Below are positions 1 through 7,495 of a DNA stretch of 11,540 bases, one piece after another. The stretch spans positions 1 to 11,540 of the forward strand of contig JAVWVS010000044.1 in NCBI GenBank assembly GCA_036666555.1, read 5' to 3'. This DNA comes from UMGS1251 sp036666555 (GTDB lineage: Bacteria; Bacillota; Clostridia; Lachnospirales; Lachnospiraceae). The position numbers and the translations under genes were made by a program. Below the pieces are notes generated by a model, which was not told the origin of the DNA, did no database searches, and worked only from the letters and a program-made list of their open reading frames with translations. Numbering within the stretch: the stretch's first letter is position 1; each line of letters begins with the position of its first letter.

Positions 1-27
1 GAACCAGAAAAACGGTGGAAAAAGCTC

Positions 28-56
28 TTGACGAACGCTGCCAAAACGTATAAAAT
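28..56 (+). promoter_or_regulatory. Candidate promoter upstream of ppdK
   Basis: A TTGACG hexamer (28-33) and a TAAAAT hexamer (51-56) are separated by 17 bp, a good match to the vegetative sigma-factor consensus. Transcription from here would give a leader of about 120 nt before ppdK, containing the hairpin at 113-140. The hexamers lie where the tail of an upstream gene could still be (open frames run to stops at 53 and 60), so a chance match is possible. Confidence 0.4.
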
Positions 57-112
57 ATGAGGTGCAACTGTTATAGGTTGCGTGTAACCGGTAGTAACAG
101 GAAGCATGGGGA

Positions 113-140
113 GCGGCTTTGTTAGTAAAGTCGTATTTTT
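113..140 (+). terminator. Terminator-like hairpin in the ppdK leader (terminator or attenuator)
   Basis: The sequence CGGCTTT (114-120) pairs with AAAGTCG (127-133) through seven base pairs, one of them G-U, around a 6-base loop. The outer G113-T134 pair can extend it, and a TATTTTT tract follows. This is the shape of a short intrinsic terminator. It could end the transcript of a gene left of the window, or, if transcription starts near 60, act as an attenuator ahead of ppdK. No clear antiterminator partner was found by eye. Confidence 0.4.
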
Positions 141-183
141 CGTGTTTTGTGTTAGAAAATAATATTTAGGAGGTCTTTAAGAC

Positions 184-2811
184 ATGGCAAAATGGGTTTA
201 CTTATTTAAAGAAGGTAAAGCAGACATGAAAAACCTTCTTGGTGGAAAAGGTGCTAACTTAGCAGAAATGACTAACTTAGGATTACCAATCCCTCAAGGG
301 TTTACAGTGACAACTGAGGCTTGTACGAATTACTATGACGCTGGAAAACAAATCACAGAAGAAGTTCAAGGACAGATTTTTGAAGCAATCGGCGAGTTGG
401 AAAAGAATCAGGGAAAGACATTTGGAGATAACGCAGATCCGCTATTAGTATCTGTACGTTCAGGAGCTAGAGCATCTATGCCTGGTATGATGGACACTAT
501 CCTCAACTTGGGATTAAACGATGTGGCTGTAGAAGGATTCGCTAAGAAGACAGGAAATCCAAGATTTGCATATGATTCATATAGAAGATTTATTCAAATG
601 TTCTCTGATGTTGTTATGGAAATGAGCAAAACTTTCTTCGAAGGTATCTTAACAGATGTCAAAGAAGCAAAAGGTGCGAAATTCGATACAGATTTAACAG
701 CAGAAGATTTACAAGAAGTAATTGCACAGTACAAAGCAATTTACAAAGAAAAAATGGGAGAAGAATTCCCACAAGATCCAAAAGTACAATTGATGGAAGC
801 TATCAAAGCGGTATTCCGTTCTTGGGACAACCCACGTGCAATCGTTTACCGTCGTATGAATGACATCCCTGGAGACTGGGGAACTGCTGTCAACGTACAA
901 GCAATGGTATTTGGTAACATGGGCGAAACGTCTGGTACCGGTGTTGCATTTACACGTAACCCATCTACAGGAGAAAATGGGATTTATGGAGAATACTTAA
1001 TCAACGCTCAGGGCGAAGATGTTGTAGCAGGTATTCGTACACCACAACCAATCACAAAATTAGAAAGTGATTTACCGGAATGTTACAAAGAATTTATGAC
1101 AATTGCTCATAAATTAGAAGACCATTATGCAGACATGCAGGATATGGAATTCACGATTCAAGAAGGTAAATTATACTTCTTACAGACTCGTAACGGTAAG
1201 AGAACAGCTCCAGCTGCACTTCAGATCGCTTGCGACTTAGTAGATGAAGGGAAAATCACAGAAGAAGAAGCAGTGAAGAGAATCGAAGCAAAATCTTTGG
1301 ATCAATTACTTCACCCAACATTTAATGCAGCAGCATTAAAAGCCGGCAATGTAATCGGTTCTGCACTTCCAGCATCTCCAGGTGCTGCAGCAGGTAAAGT
1401 ATACTTTACAGCTGACGAAGCAAAAGCAGCTCACGAAGCAGGCGAAAGAGTTATCTTGGTTCGTTTGGAAACATCACCGGAAGATATTGAAGGAATGCAC
1501 GCAGCAGAAGGTATCTTGACTGTCCGTGGCGGTATGACTTCTCACGCAGCAGTGGTTGCTCGTGGAATGGGAACAGCTTGTGTATCTGGCTGTGGCGAAA
1601 TCAAAATTGATGAAGAAGCAAAACATTTTGAACTTGGTGGCGCTAAAATCGTAGAAGGAGATTATATCTCTCTTGACGGTTCTACTGGTAAAATCTACTT
1701 AGGCGATGTTGCAACAGAAGAAGCAACTGTTAGTGGTAACTTCGGAAGATTAATGGGATGGGCAGATAAGTTCAGAACATTGAAAGTAAGAACCAATGCA
1801 GATACTCCAGAAGATGCAGCAAATGCTGTTAAATTAGGTGCAGAAGGTATCGGCCTTTGCCGTACAGAGCACATGTTCTTTAATCCTGACAGAATTCCAA
1901 AGATTCGTAAGATGATTCTTTCTGATTCCGTAGAAGCGAGAGAAGAAGCATTAAATGAACTGATTCCTTTCCAAAAATCAGATTTCAAAGGAATTTATGA
2001 AGTAATGGAAGGAAAAGCGGTTACTATCCGTTTCCTTGACCCACCTCTTCATGAATTCGTACCGACCAATGAAGAAGATATCGAAGCATTGGCAAAAGAT
2101 ATGAACTTATCTGTTGCAGCTGTCAAAGCAAAATGTGCAGATCTTCATGAATTCAATCCAATGATGGGACACAGAGGATGTCGTCTTGCTGTTACTTATC
2201 CGGAAATTGCCAGAATGCAGACAAGAGCTGTTATGGAAGCGGCAATCGAAGTCAAAGAAGAAAAAGGATTTAACATTGTTCCTGAAATCATGATTCCATT
2301 GGTTGGGGAAAAGAAAGAATTAAAATATGTGAAAGATGTTGTTGTAGAAACAGCAGAAGCTGTTAAGAAAGAAAAAGGTTCTGATATCGAATACCTTGTT
2401 GGTACGATGATTGAGATTCCTCGTGCAGCACTTCTTGCAAATGAAATTGCAGAAGAAGCAGCATTCTTCTCATTTGGAACAAACGATTTGACGCAGATGA
2501 CATTTGGTTTCTCTCGTGATGATGCTGGTAAGTTCTTAGATTCTTACTACAAAGCAAAAATTTACGAATCAGATCCATTTGCAAGATTAGACCAAAATGG
2601 TGTTGGACAACTTGTAAAAATGGCAGCAGAAAAAGGCCGTGCTACAAGACCTGAACTTCATTTAGGAATTTGTGGAGAGCATGGTGGAGATCCTTCTTCC
2701 GTAGAATTCTGCCACAAGATTGGCTTAGACTATGTGTCTTGTTCACCATTCCGTGTGCCAATTGCAAGACTTGCAGCAGCACAGGCTAATTTGAATTTCC
2801 CTCAGAAGTAA
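184..2811 (+). CDS. ppdK: Pyruvate, phosphate dikinase
   Basis: PPDK catalyses the reversible reaction of pyruvate, ATP and phosphate to PEP, AMP and pyrophosphate in the cytoplasm. Many anaerobes use it in place of, or beside, pyruvate kinase. The 875-residue protein is full length for the family. The N-terminal nucleotide-binding domain carries GGKGANLAEM near residue 20. The central phosphohistidine domain has GGMTSHAAVVARG with catalytic His454. The C-terminal PEP/pyruvate barrel has GICGEHGG with catalytic Cys830. Both residues lie one position from those known in the C. symbiosum enzyme (His455, Cys831). Thr452, two residues before the His, is the site that a PDRP-type regulatory kinase would modify in family members. 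A perfect AGGAGGT (168-174) sits 9 nt before the ATG. Codon choice (CGT, GGT, ATC, TTC frequent) suggests high expression. The gene stands alone, ending at a strong terminator. Confidence 0.98.
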   Translation: MAKWVYLFKEGKADMKNLLGGKGANLAEMTNLGLPIPQGFTVTTEACTNYYDAGKQITEEVQGQIFEAIGELEKNQGKTFGDNADPLLVSVRSGARASMPGMMDTILNLGLNDVAVEGFAKKTGNPRFAYDSYRRFIQMFSDVVMEMSKTFFEGILTDVKEAKGAKFDTDLTAEDLQEVIAQYKAIYKEKMGEEFPQDPKVQLMEAIKAVFRSWDNPRAIVYRRMNDIPGDWGTAVNVQAMVFGNMGETSGTGVAFTRNPSTGENGIYGEYLINAQGEDVVAGIRTPQPITKLESDLPECYKEFMTIAHKLEDHYADMQDMEFTIQEGKLYFLQTRNGKRTAPAALQIACDLVDEGKITEEEAVKRIEAKSLDQLLHPTFNAAALKAGNVIGSALPASPGAAAGKVYFTADEAKAAHEAGERVILVRLETSPEDIEGMHAAEGILTVRGGMTSHAAVVARGMGTACVSGCGEIKIDEEAKHFELGGAKIVEGDYISLDGSTGKIYLGDVATEEATVSGNFGRLMGWADKFRTLKVRTNADTPEDAANAVKLGAEGIGLCRTEHMFFNPDRIPKIRKMILSDSVEAREEALNELIPFQKSDFKGIYEVMEGKAVTIRFLDPPLHEFVPTNEEDIEALAKDMNLSVAAVKAKCADLHEFNPMMGHRGCRLAVTYPEIARMQTRAVMEAAIEVKEEKGFNIVPEIMIPLVGEKKELKYVKDVVVETAEAVKKEKGSDIEYLVGTMIEIPRAALLANEIAEEAAFFSFGTNDLTQMTFGFSRDDAGKFLDSYYKAKIYESDPFARLDQNGVGQLVKMAAEKGRATRPELHLGICGEHGGDPSSVEFCHKIGLDYVSCSPFRVPIARLAAAQANLNFPQK

Positions 2812-2858
2812 TTCTTATTCGTTGTTAAAGGATAATGGCCATTAAGTAAATAAAGATG

Positions 2859-2905
2859 AGACCTTGAAATTCAGGAGAAATCCTGAGTTTTGAGGTCTTT
2901 TTTTT
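2859..2905 (+). terminator. Intrinsic terminator after ppdK
   Basis: An 18-bp stem (2859-2876 with 2881-2898; 15 Watson-Crick and 3 G-U pairs) closes a GAAA tetraloop and runs straight into eight T residues (2898-2905). It is a textbook Rho-independent terminator 47 bp past the ppdK stop, and it isolates ppdK from the feo operon. Confidence 0.95.
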
Positions 2906-2946
2906 GTACGATTAGAAACAACGTGGAGAAAAGAACTATAAAAGGA

Positions 2947-2975
2947 TTGACAATTGAAAAAAGAGATAGTATACT
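2947..2975 (+). promoter_or_regulatory. feo operon promoter
   Basis: A perfect -35 TTGACA (2947-2952) is followed after exactly 17 bp by the -10 hexamer TATACT (2970-2975). The -10 lies inside a perfect 14-bp palindrome, GATAGTATACTATC (2965-2978), which could be a repressor-binding site. The predicted start of transcription, near 2982, lies just before the Fur-box-like sequence. Confidence 0.85.
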
Positions 2976-2986
2976 ATCGGAGTAAT

Positions 2987-3005
2987 GCGAATGATAATCA
3001 ATATC
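2987..3005 (+). promoter_or_regulatory. Fur-box-like operator of the feo operon
   Basis: GCGAATGATAATCAATATC matches the classic 19-bp Fur box (GATAATGATAATCATTATC) at 16 of 19 positions, including an unbroken 11-base core AATGATAATCA. It starts 12 bp after the -10 hexamer, where a bound iron-loaded Fur dimer would block initiation or early elongation. Fur control of feo genes is well established in other bacteria. That this site works is inference; a DtxR-type regulator is a less likely alternative. Confidence 0.65.
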
Positions 3006-3036
3006 AAAAAGAAAAAATGAAAGAGGGTGCTTTAAA

Positions 3037-3246
3037 ATGCCTTTAACGATGGCAAAAGCAGGAGAAGAGCAAAGGATTCGCCGTATCGGTGGAAATGAGG
3101 ATACGAAAAAGTTTTTAGAAACCTTGGGTTTTGTTGCGGGTGGAAACGTATCGGTGGTCATACAGATGAATGGGAATATGATTGTGAATGTAAAGGGTTC
3201 ACGGATTGCTATTAGCAAAGAAATGGCGAATAAAATTCAAGTATAA
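3037..3246 (+). CDS. feoA: FeoA family ferrous iron transport protein (first copy)
   Basis: A 69-residue SH3-like FeoA protein, a cytoplasmic partner thought to interact with FeoB and modulate Fe(II) uptake. The family pattern is visible: an N-terminal segment with IRRIGGNEDTKKFLETLGF, then the turn and strand region VAGGNVSVVIQ, and a C-terminal strand with GSRIAISKEMANKIQV, as in the core 'G..IALR...A..I.V' of FeoA. A GAGGG motif (3023-3027) lies 9 nt before the ATG. It is the first gene after the feo promoter and is followed by a second, divergent FeoA. Paired FeoA genes before feoB are common in Clostridia. Confidence 0.88.
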   Translation: MPLTMAKAGEEQRIRRIGGNEDTKKFLETLGFVAGGNVSVVIQMNGNMIVNVKGSRIAISKEMANKIQV

Positions 3247-3296
3247 ATGAAAATATTTATTGGTCTGAAGTGAGAAGAAGAGGAGAAAATAAGAAG

Positions 3297-3533
3297 ATGA
3301 CATTGAAAGATCTTGGGGTAGGACAAAGTGGAGTTGTCGTGAAACTGCATGGAGAAGGAGCTGTAAAAAGAAGAATTATGGATATGGGAATTACCAAAGG
3401 AGCTGAAATCTGGGTACGTAAAATGGCACCACTTGGTGACCCGATGGAAGTGACCGTCAGAGGCTATGAACTATCTCTTCGAAAGGCGGATGCGCAGATG
3501 ATAGAGATTACAGATAAAAGGTTAGGAGAGTAG
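3297..3533 (+). CDS. feoA: FeoA family ferrous iron transport protein (second copy)
   Basis: A 78-residue FeoA, more canonical than its neighbour: MTLKDLGVGQSGVV, then GEGAVKRRIMDMGITKGAEI, followed by APLGDPMEVTVRGYELSLRKADAQMIEI. These match the FeoA hallmarks 'rL.dMGi..G..v.v...aPlgdP..v...g..ialr..ea..i.v'. I chose ATG 3297 over an in-frame GTG at 3270 because AGGAG (3281-3285) lies upstream of 3297 but downstream of 3270, and because the nine extra residues (GTG to AAG) are purine-rich leader. Its stop codon TAG overlaps the AGGAGG ribosome binding site of feoB, so the two genes are translationally close. It is likely to support FeoB GTPase or transport activity at the inner face of the membrane. 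Confidence 0.92.
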   Translation: MTLKDLGVGQSGVVVKLHGEGAVKRRIMDMGITKGAEIWVRKMAPLGDPMEVTVRGYELSLRKADAQMIEITDKRLGE

Positions 3534-3544
3534 GAGGAAAAGAA

Positions 3545-5725
3545 ATGCCAATTAAAATTGCACTTGCCGGGAATCCAAACTGTGGCAAGACAACATTATT
3601 CAACGCACTTACCGGTTCAAATCAATTTGTAGGAAATTGGCCGGGAGTGACCGTAGAGAAAAAGGAAGGAAAATTAAAGGGTCATTCGGAGGCAATCATT
3701 GTGGATCTACCGGGAATCTATTCGCTGTCTCCTTATACATTAGAGGAAGTGGTGGCCAGAAACTTTTTGATAGCAGAAAGACCGGATGCCATTCTGAATA
3801 TTATTGATGGGACGAATTTGGAACGCAATTTGTATTTAACCACACAGTTGGTGGAATTAGGAATTCCGGTGGTGGTAGCGGTAAATATGATGGATCTGGT
3901 AGAAAAAAATGGGGATCAGATTCATACAAAAAATCTTGCAGAAGAATTAGGTTGTCAAGTCGTTGAAATATCTGCACTCAAGGGAACGGGAATTGTAAAA
4001 GCGGCAGAACAGGCAGTGAAAGCTGCAAATGAGAAACAAGAAATGTTTCCAAGGCACTGCTTCTCTCCAAATATAGAGTACACATTGAAACACATTGAGG
4101 AAATATATTTATCGGAGTTCCCACAAGCAAAACGGCGCTGGTATGGAATCAAAGTATTTGAACGTGATGAAAAAGTATTGGCACAGCTAGGATGGACCAC
4201 AGAGCGATGGTCGCTGGTGGAAGAAAAGATTAAAAAATGTGAAGAAGAGTTAGAGGATGATGCAGAAAGTTTGATTACAAATGAGCGGTATCAATATATT
4301 ACATCTATCATTGCAAACTGCTGCGTAAAGCATCATCAAGGAAGAATGACTACATCGGACAAAATTGACCGGATTGTTACCAATAGATGGCTTGCGCTTC
4401 CTATCTTTGCGGCTGTAATGTGGCTTGTCTATTATGTTTCCGTTACTACAGTGGGAACACTCTTAACGGACTGGACCAATGATACTTTGTTTGGAGCATG
4501 GATTATTCCGGCTATGCAAAGAGGATTGGAGACGATGAAATGCGCTCCTTGGTTGTCAGGACTTTTGGTAGATGGTATAATGAGTGGAGTAGGTGCTGTG
4601 CTTGGCTTTGTGCCACAGATGCTTGTATTATTTGCATTCCTTGCATTTTTAGAGGCCTGTGGATATATGGCACGAATTGCATTTATTATGGATCGTATTT
4701 TTCGCAAATTTGGTTTATCCGGAAAATCATTTATTCCCATGCTGATTGGAACCGGCTGTGGAGTGCCTGGAATCATGGCATCACGTACCATTGAAAATGA
4801 TCGCGACCGGAAGATGACGATTATGACAACTACTTTTATTCCCTGTGGAGCGAAACTGCCCATCATCGCATTGATATCAGGAGCTTTATTCGGAGGAGCT
4901 TCTTGGGTAGCACCAAGTGCATATTTTGTTGGAATTGCAGCAATTGTTTGTTCCGGAATTATCTTGAAAAAGACAAAAATGTTTGCAGGAAATCCAGCCC
5001 CTTTTGTGATTGAATTACCGACCTATCATATGCCAACGATCAAAAATATACTGCGCAGTATGTGGGAGCGGGGATGGTCCTTTATTAAAAAAGCAGGAAC
5101 CATTATTCTTCTTTCTACCATTTTGATTTGGTTCTTATCTAATTTTGGATTTGTAAATGGTCGATTTCAAATGGTGGAGAACTTAAGCCATGGACTTCTG
5201 GCACGTTTGGGTAGTATGATTTGCATTATCTTTCGGCCACTGGGCTGGGGAAATTGGAAGGCTGCTGTGGCAGCAATGACAGGATTGATTGCAAAAGAAA
5301 ATGTAGTAGGAACATTTGGAGTTTTATATGGTTTTGGAGCAGTGGCAGAAAATGGAACGGAAATCTGGGGATCATTAGCAGGAAGTATGACGGCAGTGGC
5401 AGCCTATTCTTTCTTAGTATTCAATCTCTTGTGTGCACCTTGCTTTGCGGCAATAGGAGCAATGAAAAGGGAATTAAACAATCAGAAATGGTTCTGGTTT
5501 GCTATCGGATATCAGACCGGACTGGCATATTTGGTATCATTATGCATCTATCAAATGGGAACCTTAATGACAACCGGAAAATTTGGAGTCGGAACAGCAG
5601 TAGCTATCGTTGTAATATTAGGATTTGGATATCTGTTGTGGAAACCGGAAAGAAAGGAGATAAGGAATGGGGACAATCATAGTAGGAACCGTGGTAGCAG
5701 GCGTCATCGTATTGATTGTGCGTAA
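3545..5725 (+). CDS. feoB: Ferrous iron transporter FeoB (GTPase-permease)
   Basis: FeoB imports Fe(II) across the cytoplasmic membrane. The N-terminal G domain shows G1 GNPNCGKT (9-16), the Thr36 switch region in NWPGVTVEKKEG, G3 DLPG (54-57), G4 NMMD (114-117) and G5 SALK (143-146). A helical spacer to about residue 270 follows. The membrane part then carries the two Gate segments, with Cys-containing motifs GTGCGVPGIMASRT and FIPCGAKLPIIALISG, the FeoB_C region, and the late motifs GLIAKENVVGTFG and LLCAPCFAAIGAMKRE. The start has AGGAGG (3532-3537) 7 nt upstream. The last 19 residues (708-726, six Arg) are encoded within the start of the next gene in another frame and look like a by-product of that overlap; the conserved protein ends near LLWKPERK. 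It is third in the feo operon. Confidence 0.97.
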   Translation: MPIKIALAGNPNCGKTTLFNALTGSNQFVGNWPGVTVEKKEGKLKGHSEAIIVDLPGIYSLSPYTLEEVVARNFLIAERPDAILNIIDGTNLERNLYLTTQLVELGIPVVVAVNMMDLVEKNGDQIHTKNLAEELGCQVVEISALKGTGIVKAAEQAVKAANEKQEMFPRHCFSPNIEYTLKHIEEIYLSEFPQAKRRWYGIKVFERDEKVLAQLGWTTERWSLVEEKIKKCEEELEDDAESLITNERYQYITSIIANCCVKHHQGRMTTSDKIDRIVTNRWLALPIFAAVMWLVYYVSVTTVGTLLTDWTNDTLFGAWIIPAMQRGLETMKCAPWLSGLLVDGIMSGVGAVLGFVPQMLVLFAFLAFLEACGYMARIAFIMDRIFRKFGLSGKSFIPMLIGTGCGVPGIMASRTIENDRDRKMTIMTTTFIPCGAKLPIIALISGALFGGASWVAPSAYFVGIAAIVCSGIILKKTKMFAGNPAPFVIELPTYHMPTIKNILRSMWERGWSFIKKAGTIILLSTILIWFLSNFGFVNGRFQMVENLSHGLLARLGSMICIIFRPLGWGNWKAAVAAMTGLIAKENVVGTFGVLYGFGAVAENGTEIWGSLAGSMTAVAAYSFLVFNLLCAPCFAAIGAMKRELNNQKWFWFAIGYQTGLAYLVSLCIYQMGTLMTTGKFGVGTAVAIVVILGFGYLLWKPERKEIRNGDNHSRNRGSRRHRIDCA

Positions 5726-5804
5726 GATGATCAAAGACAAAAAAGCGGGGAAATCGATACAGTGTGGTGGTGATTGCAAGAATTGTGGAGGACATTGCCA
5801 TTAG
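5667..5804 (+). CDS. FeoB-associated Cys-rich membrane protein
   Basis: A 45-residue protein starting inside the 3' end of feoB (59-bp overlap, different frame). Residues 2-18 (GTIIVGTVVAGVIVLIV) form one membrane helix. A basic stretch RKMIKDKKAGK follows, then a compact Cys cluster C33, C37, C40, C44 with a closing His45 (CGGDCKNCGGHCH). This build matches the small FeoB-associated Cys-rich membrane proteins found after feoB in Firmicutes, thought to help iron handling at the transporter, perhaps by metal binding. A strong ribosome binding site AAAGGAG (5653-5659) sits 7 nt before the ATG, which supports real translation despite the short length. The exact biochemical role is unknown. Confidence 0.9.
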   Translation: MGTIIVGTVVAGVIVLIVRKMIKDKKAGKSIQCGGDCKNCGGHCH

Positions 5805-5821
5805 AAGTAAGCATTGGGAAA

Positions 5822-7051
5822 TCAGTTGCCTTTATGTTTATCTGCATAATGAAACAATGCAGCAGCCAATAATGGAAATAAGGCAGCAGACATTAATCCT
5901 ATTTTCATGCCCAATTGTTCTGGGGTCAGTTGGAGGTTTTGTGCCACGGAGATGATGTGCTTATTTTTAATGGTAAAGTCCGTGATGACACCAACGAATT
6001 GTGGACCAACCGCCCCACCAAGATCTCCACCTGCAGCCATCAGCGCAAAAATAGCTACGCCGGAAGCGGGGAATCGATCAGATGCCACAATCAAACTACC
6101 GGGCCAAAGCATGGCAACACAAAAACCGGTGAGTGCACAGGCAATCAGTCCGAAGATAGGAACATTGGATATGGCAGCGGTCATATAACAAATCGTTGCA
6201 CCAATGGAACCGGTGAACAATACCTGATAGATATTTTTGCCGATTTTTGAATAGAGAGTTCGCCCAAGTCCAAGCATAACGGCGAACATAGCAACGCCAA
6301 ATACATCCCCCCAAATTTTGGGAATATTTAAGGCTTGTTCCAGATAGCTGGAGCTCCATTGTGACATGGTACATTCACTGGCACCTCCAAGAAAAATGCA
6401 AAAAAAGCAAATAATAAATGATTTATTTTTCATTAACTCCCAAACATGCGAGGCTTGTTTGGGAGTTTTTAAATGTGGCATGTCAGCATTTAGGAACAAA
6501 AAACAAGAAAGAAGTGGAACGATAGTCCATAATAGTGCCAGCCATTGCCAGTGCTCCTTGCCAAAGATAGATAAAAATAAAGTACTGATAATGACGACTA
6601 TTACAACGCCCCAAGCGTAGACGGAGTGGAGTTTACTCATTTCCCGGTCAGAGTTTTCTCCGGAAATTGCTGCAATCACAGGGCTGATCAATACTTCAGC
6701 AAAACCACCGGAAGCAGAAAATACAATTGTTCCAATTACCAAACCAACGTAAACAAAGTCAGGAAATAAGAAAGGGAAAACAGCATAGATAAAAAGTCCC
6801 AAAACAGTCAGTACGGGAGTGAATTTTACACTTTTACCCATATCGAATCGGTGGGAATAAAATGAAAATAGTAAATCCACCAAAAGTTGTGTACAGAAAT
6901 TAATCAAGACCAATAAACCCAGCATGGAAAAGGAAATTCCATAGAGGTGGCGAAAAGTCAAAAAAAGAAGTGGCGAAAGAGTAGCCACAATGGACATGGA
7001 TGCATTTGCTGTATAGCAGGCATATTTTGTAAAGCTGTATTTATTTTTCAT
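5822..7051 (-). CDS. MFS transporter
   Basis: A 409-residue, very hydrophobic protein with about 12 predicted membrane helices in two halves, joined by a polar loop near residues 190-215 (LNADMPHLKTPKQASHVWEL). The loop between helices 2 and 3 has SHRFDMGKS, a variant of the MFS motif-A position. Late segments include GFCVAMLWPGSLIVASDRFP and AAGGDLGGAVGPQFVG, resembling the fucose-permease-like or general sugar MFS branch, but substrate and direction cannot be read from sequence. The start has GAGAGG 12 nt upstream on the minus strand. It is the last gene of the LytTR-DUF1232-MFS cluster, 57 bp after the DUF1232 gene, and no separate promoter was seen. Its stop is 17 bp from the convergent feo operon's last stop. 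Confidence 0.88.
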   Translation of the reverse strand: MKNKYSFTKYACYTANASMSIVATLSPLLFLTFRHLYGISFSMLGLLVLINFCTQLLVDLLFSFYSHRFDMGKSVKFTPVLTVLGLFIYAVFPFLFPDFVYVGLVIGTIVFSASGGFAEVLISPVIAAISGENSDREMSKLHSVYAWGVVIVVIISTLFLSIFGKEHWQWLALLWTIVPLLSCFLFLNADMPHLKTPKQASHVWELMKNKSFIICFFCIFLGGASECTMSQWSSSYLEQALNIPKIWGDVFGVAMFAVMLGLGRTLYSKIGKNIYQVLFTGSIGATICYMTAAISNVPIFGLIACALTGFCVAMLWPGSLIVASDRFPASGVAIFALMAAGGDLGGAVGPQFVGVITDFTIKNKHIISVAQNLQLTPEQLGMKIGLMSAALFPLLAAALFHYADKHKGN

Positions 7052-7108
7052 GGTCGTTGATTTCCTCTCGGCATATTCGATTGTCTATAGGTGTTGGTGG
7101 TCCATGTT

Positions 7109-7486
7109 CTAGCGTATGAATTGTTTGAAAATGAGCCAGAGGATGAGCAACCACAGGAGAACAACAGGGATTGCATAGTACCATTTTTGGGGCTTTCCAT
7201 TTTCCCATAAATGTTCAGAACGCTTGCGACATTGAGCGAAAACGGTGGGAGGAATCATTTTAATTGTCCATGCAATTAAAAGTGGCAATAGAATCACATC
7301 GTCTAAGTATCCGATGACGGGAATGAAATCTGGTATGAAGTCAATGGGGGACAAGGCATAACCAACAATCATTCCCGCCATTATTTTTGCAAGCAAAGGA
7401 GTTTCCTTGCAACTAAGAGCAAGAAATACGGCAGGAATATCTGTTTTTAATTGGCTGGCACGTTTCTTTAAATCCATCTTTTTCAC
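7109..7486 (-). CDS. DUF1232 (YkvA-like) membrane protein
   Basis: A 125-residue protein with the DUF1232 signature: GYALSPIDFIPDFIP followed by VIGYLDDVILLPLLIAW (about residues 41-72). A C-terminal hydrophobic helix, WYYAIPVVLLWLLILWLIF, near residues 102-120 precedes a short basic end, KQFIR. The family is membrane-associated and of unknown function. The frame opens with GTG at 7486; an ATG three codons later (7477) is an alternative. AAGGA lies 3 nt from the GTG or 12 nt from the ATG, so neither start is decisive. It begins 9 bp after the LytTR regulator stop, which overlaps this gene's ribosome binding site region, so the two are almost certainly co-transcribed. It may assist or localise the MFS partner, but that is a guess. 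Confidence 0.88.
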   Translation of the reverse strand: MKKMDLKKRASQLKTDIPAVFLALSCKETPLLAKIMAGMIVGYALSPIDFIPDFIPVIGYLDDVILLPLLIAWTIKMIPPTVFAQCRKRSEHLWENGKPQKWYYAIPVVLLWLLILWLIFKQFIR

Positions 7487-7495
7487 TTTTCCTTT

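Noticed and set aside
1..60. Possible C-terminal tail of an upstream gene (open frames ending at 53 with ...EKALDERCQNV, or at 60 with ...NAAKTYKI)
   Set aside because: Two frames are open for under 20 codons each and neither shows a recognisable motif, so neither can be preferred or called as a gene.
64..92. Small overlapping inverted repeats (GCAAC/GTTGC, GGTT/AACC, ACCGGT) in the ppdK leader, considered as a riboswitch
   Set aside because: The stems are only 4-5 bp and mutually exclusive, and no conserved riboswitch core was recognised.
4432..4866. 144-codon open frame on the minus strand
   Set aside because: It lies wholly antisense to the conserved FeoB Gate region, has no ribosome binding site or family motif, and is explained by feoB codon composition.
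5221..5682. 153-codon open frame on the plus strand in another frame of feoB
   Set aside because: The feoB frame carries the conserved membrane motifs through this region. The alternative reading is Ser/Arg/Trp-rich without motifs, so it is not evidence of a frameshift.
5834..5862. CTGCAT/ATGCAG inverted repeat near the end of the MFS gene, considered as a bidirectional terminator
   Set aside because: Only six pairs around a 9-base loop, within coding sequence and without a T run.
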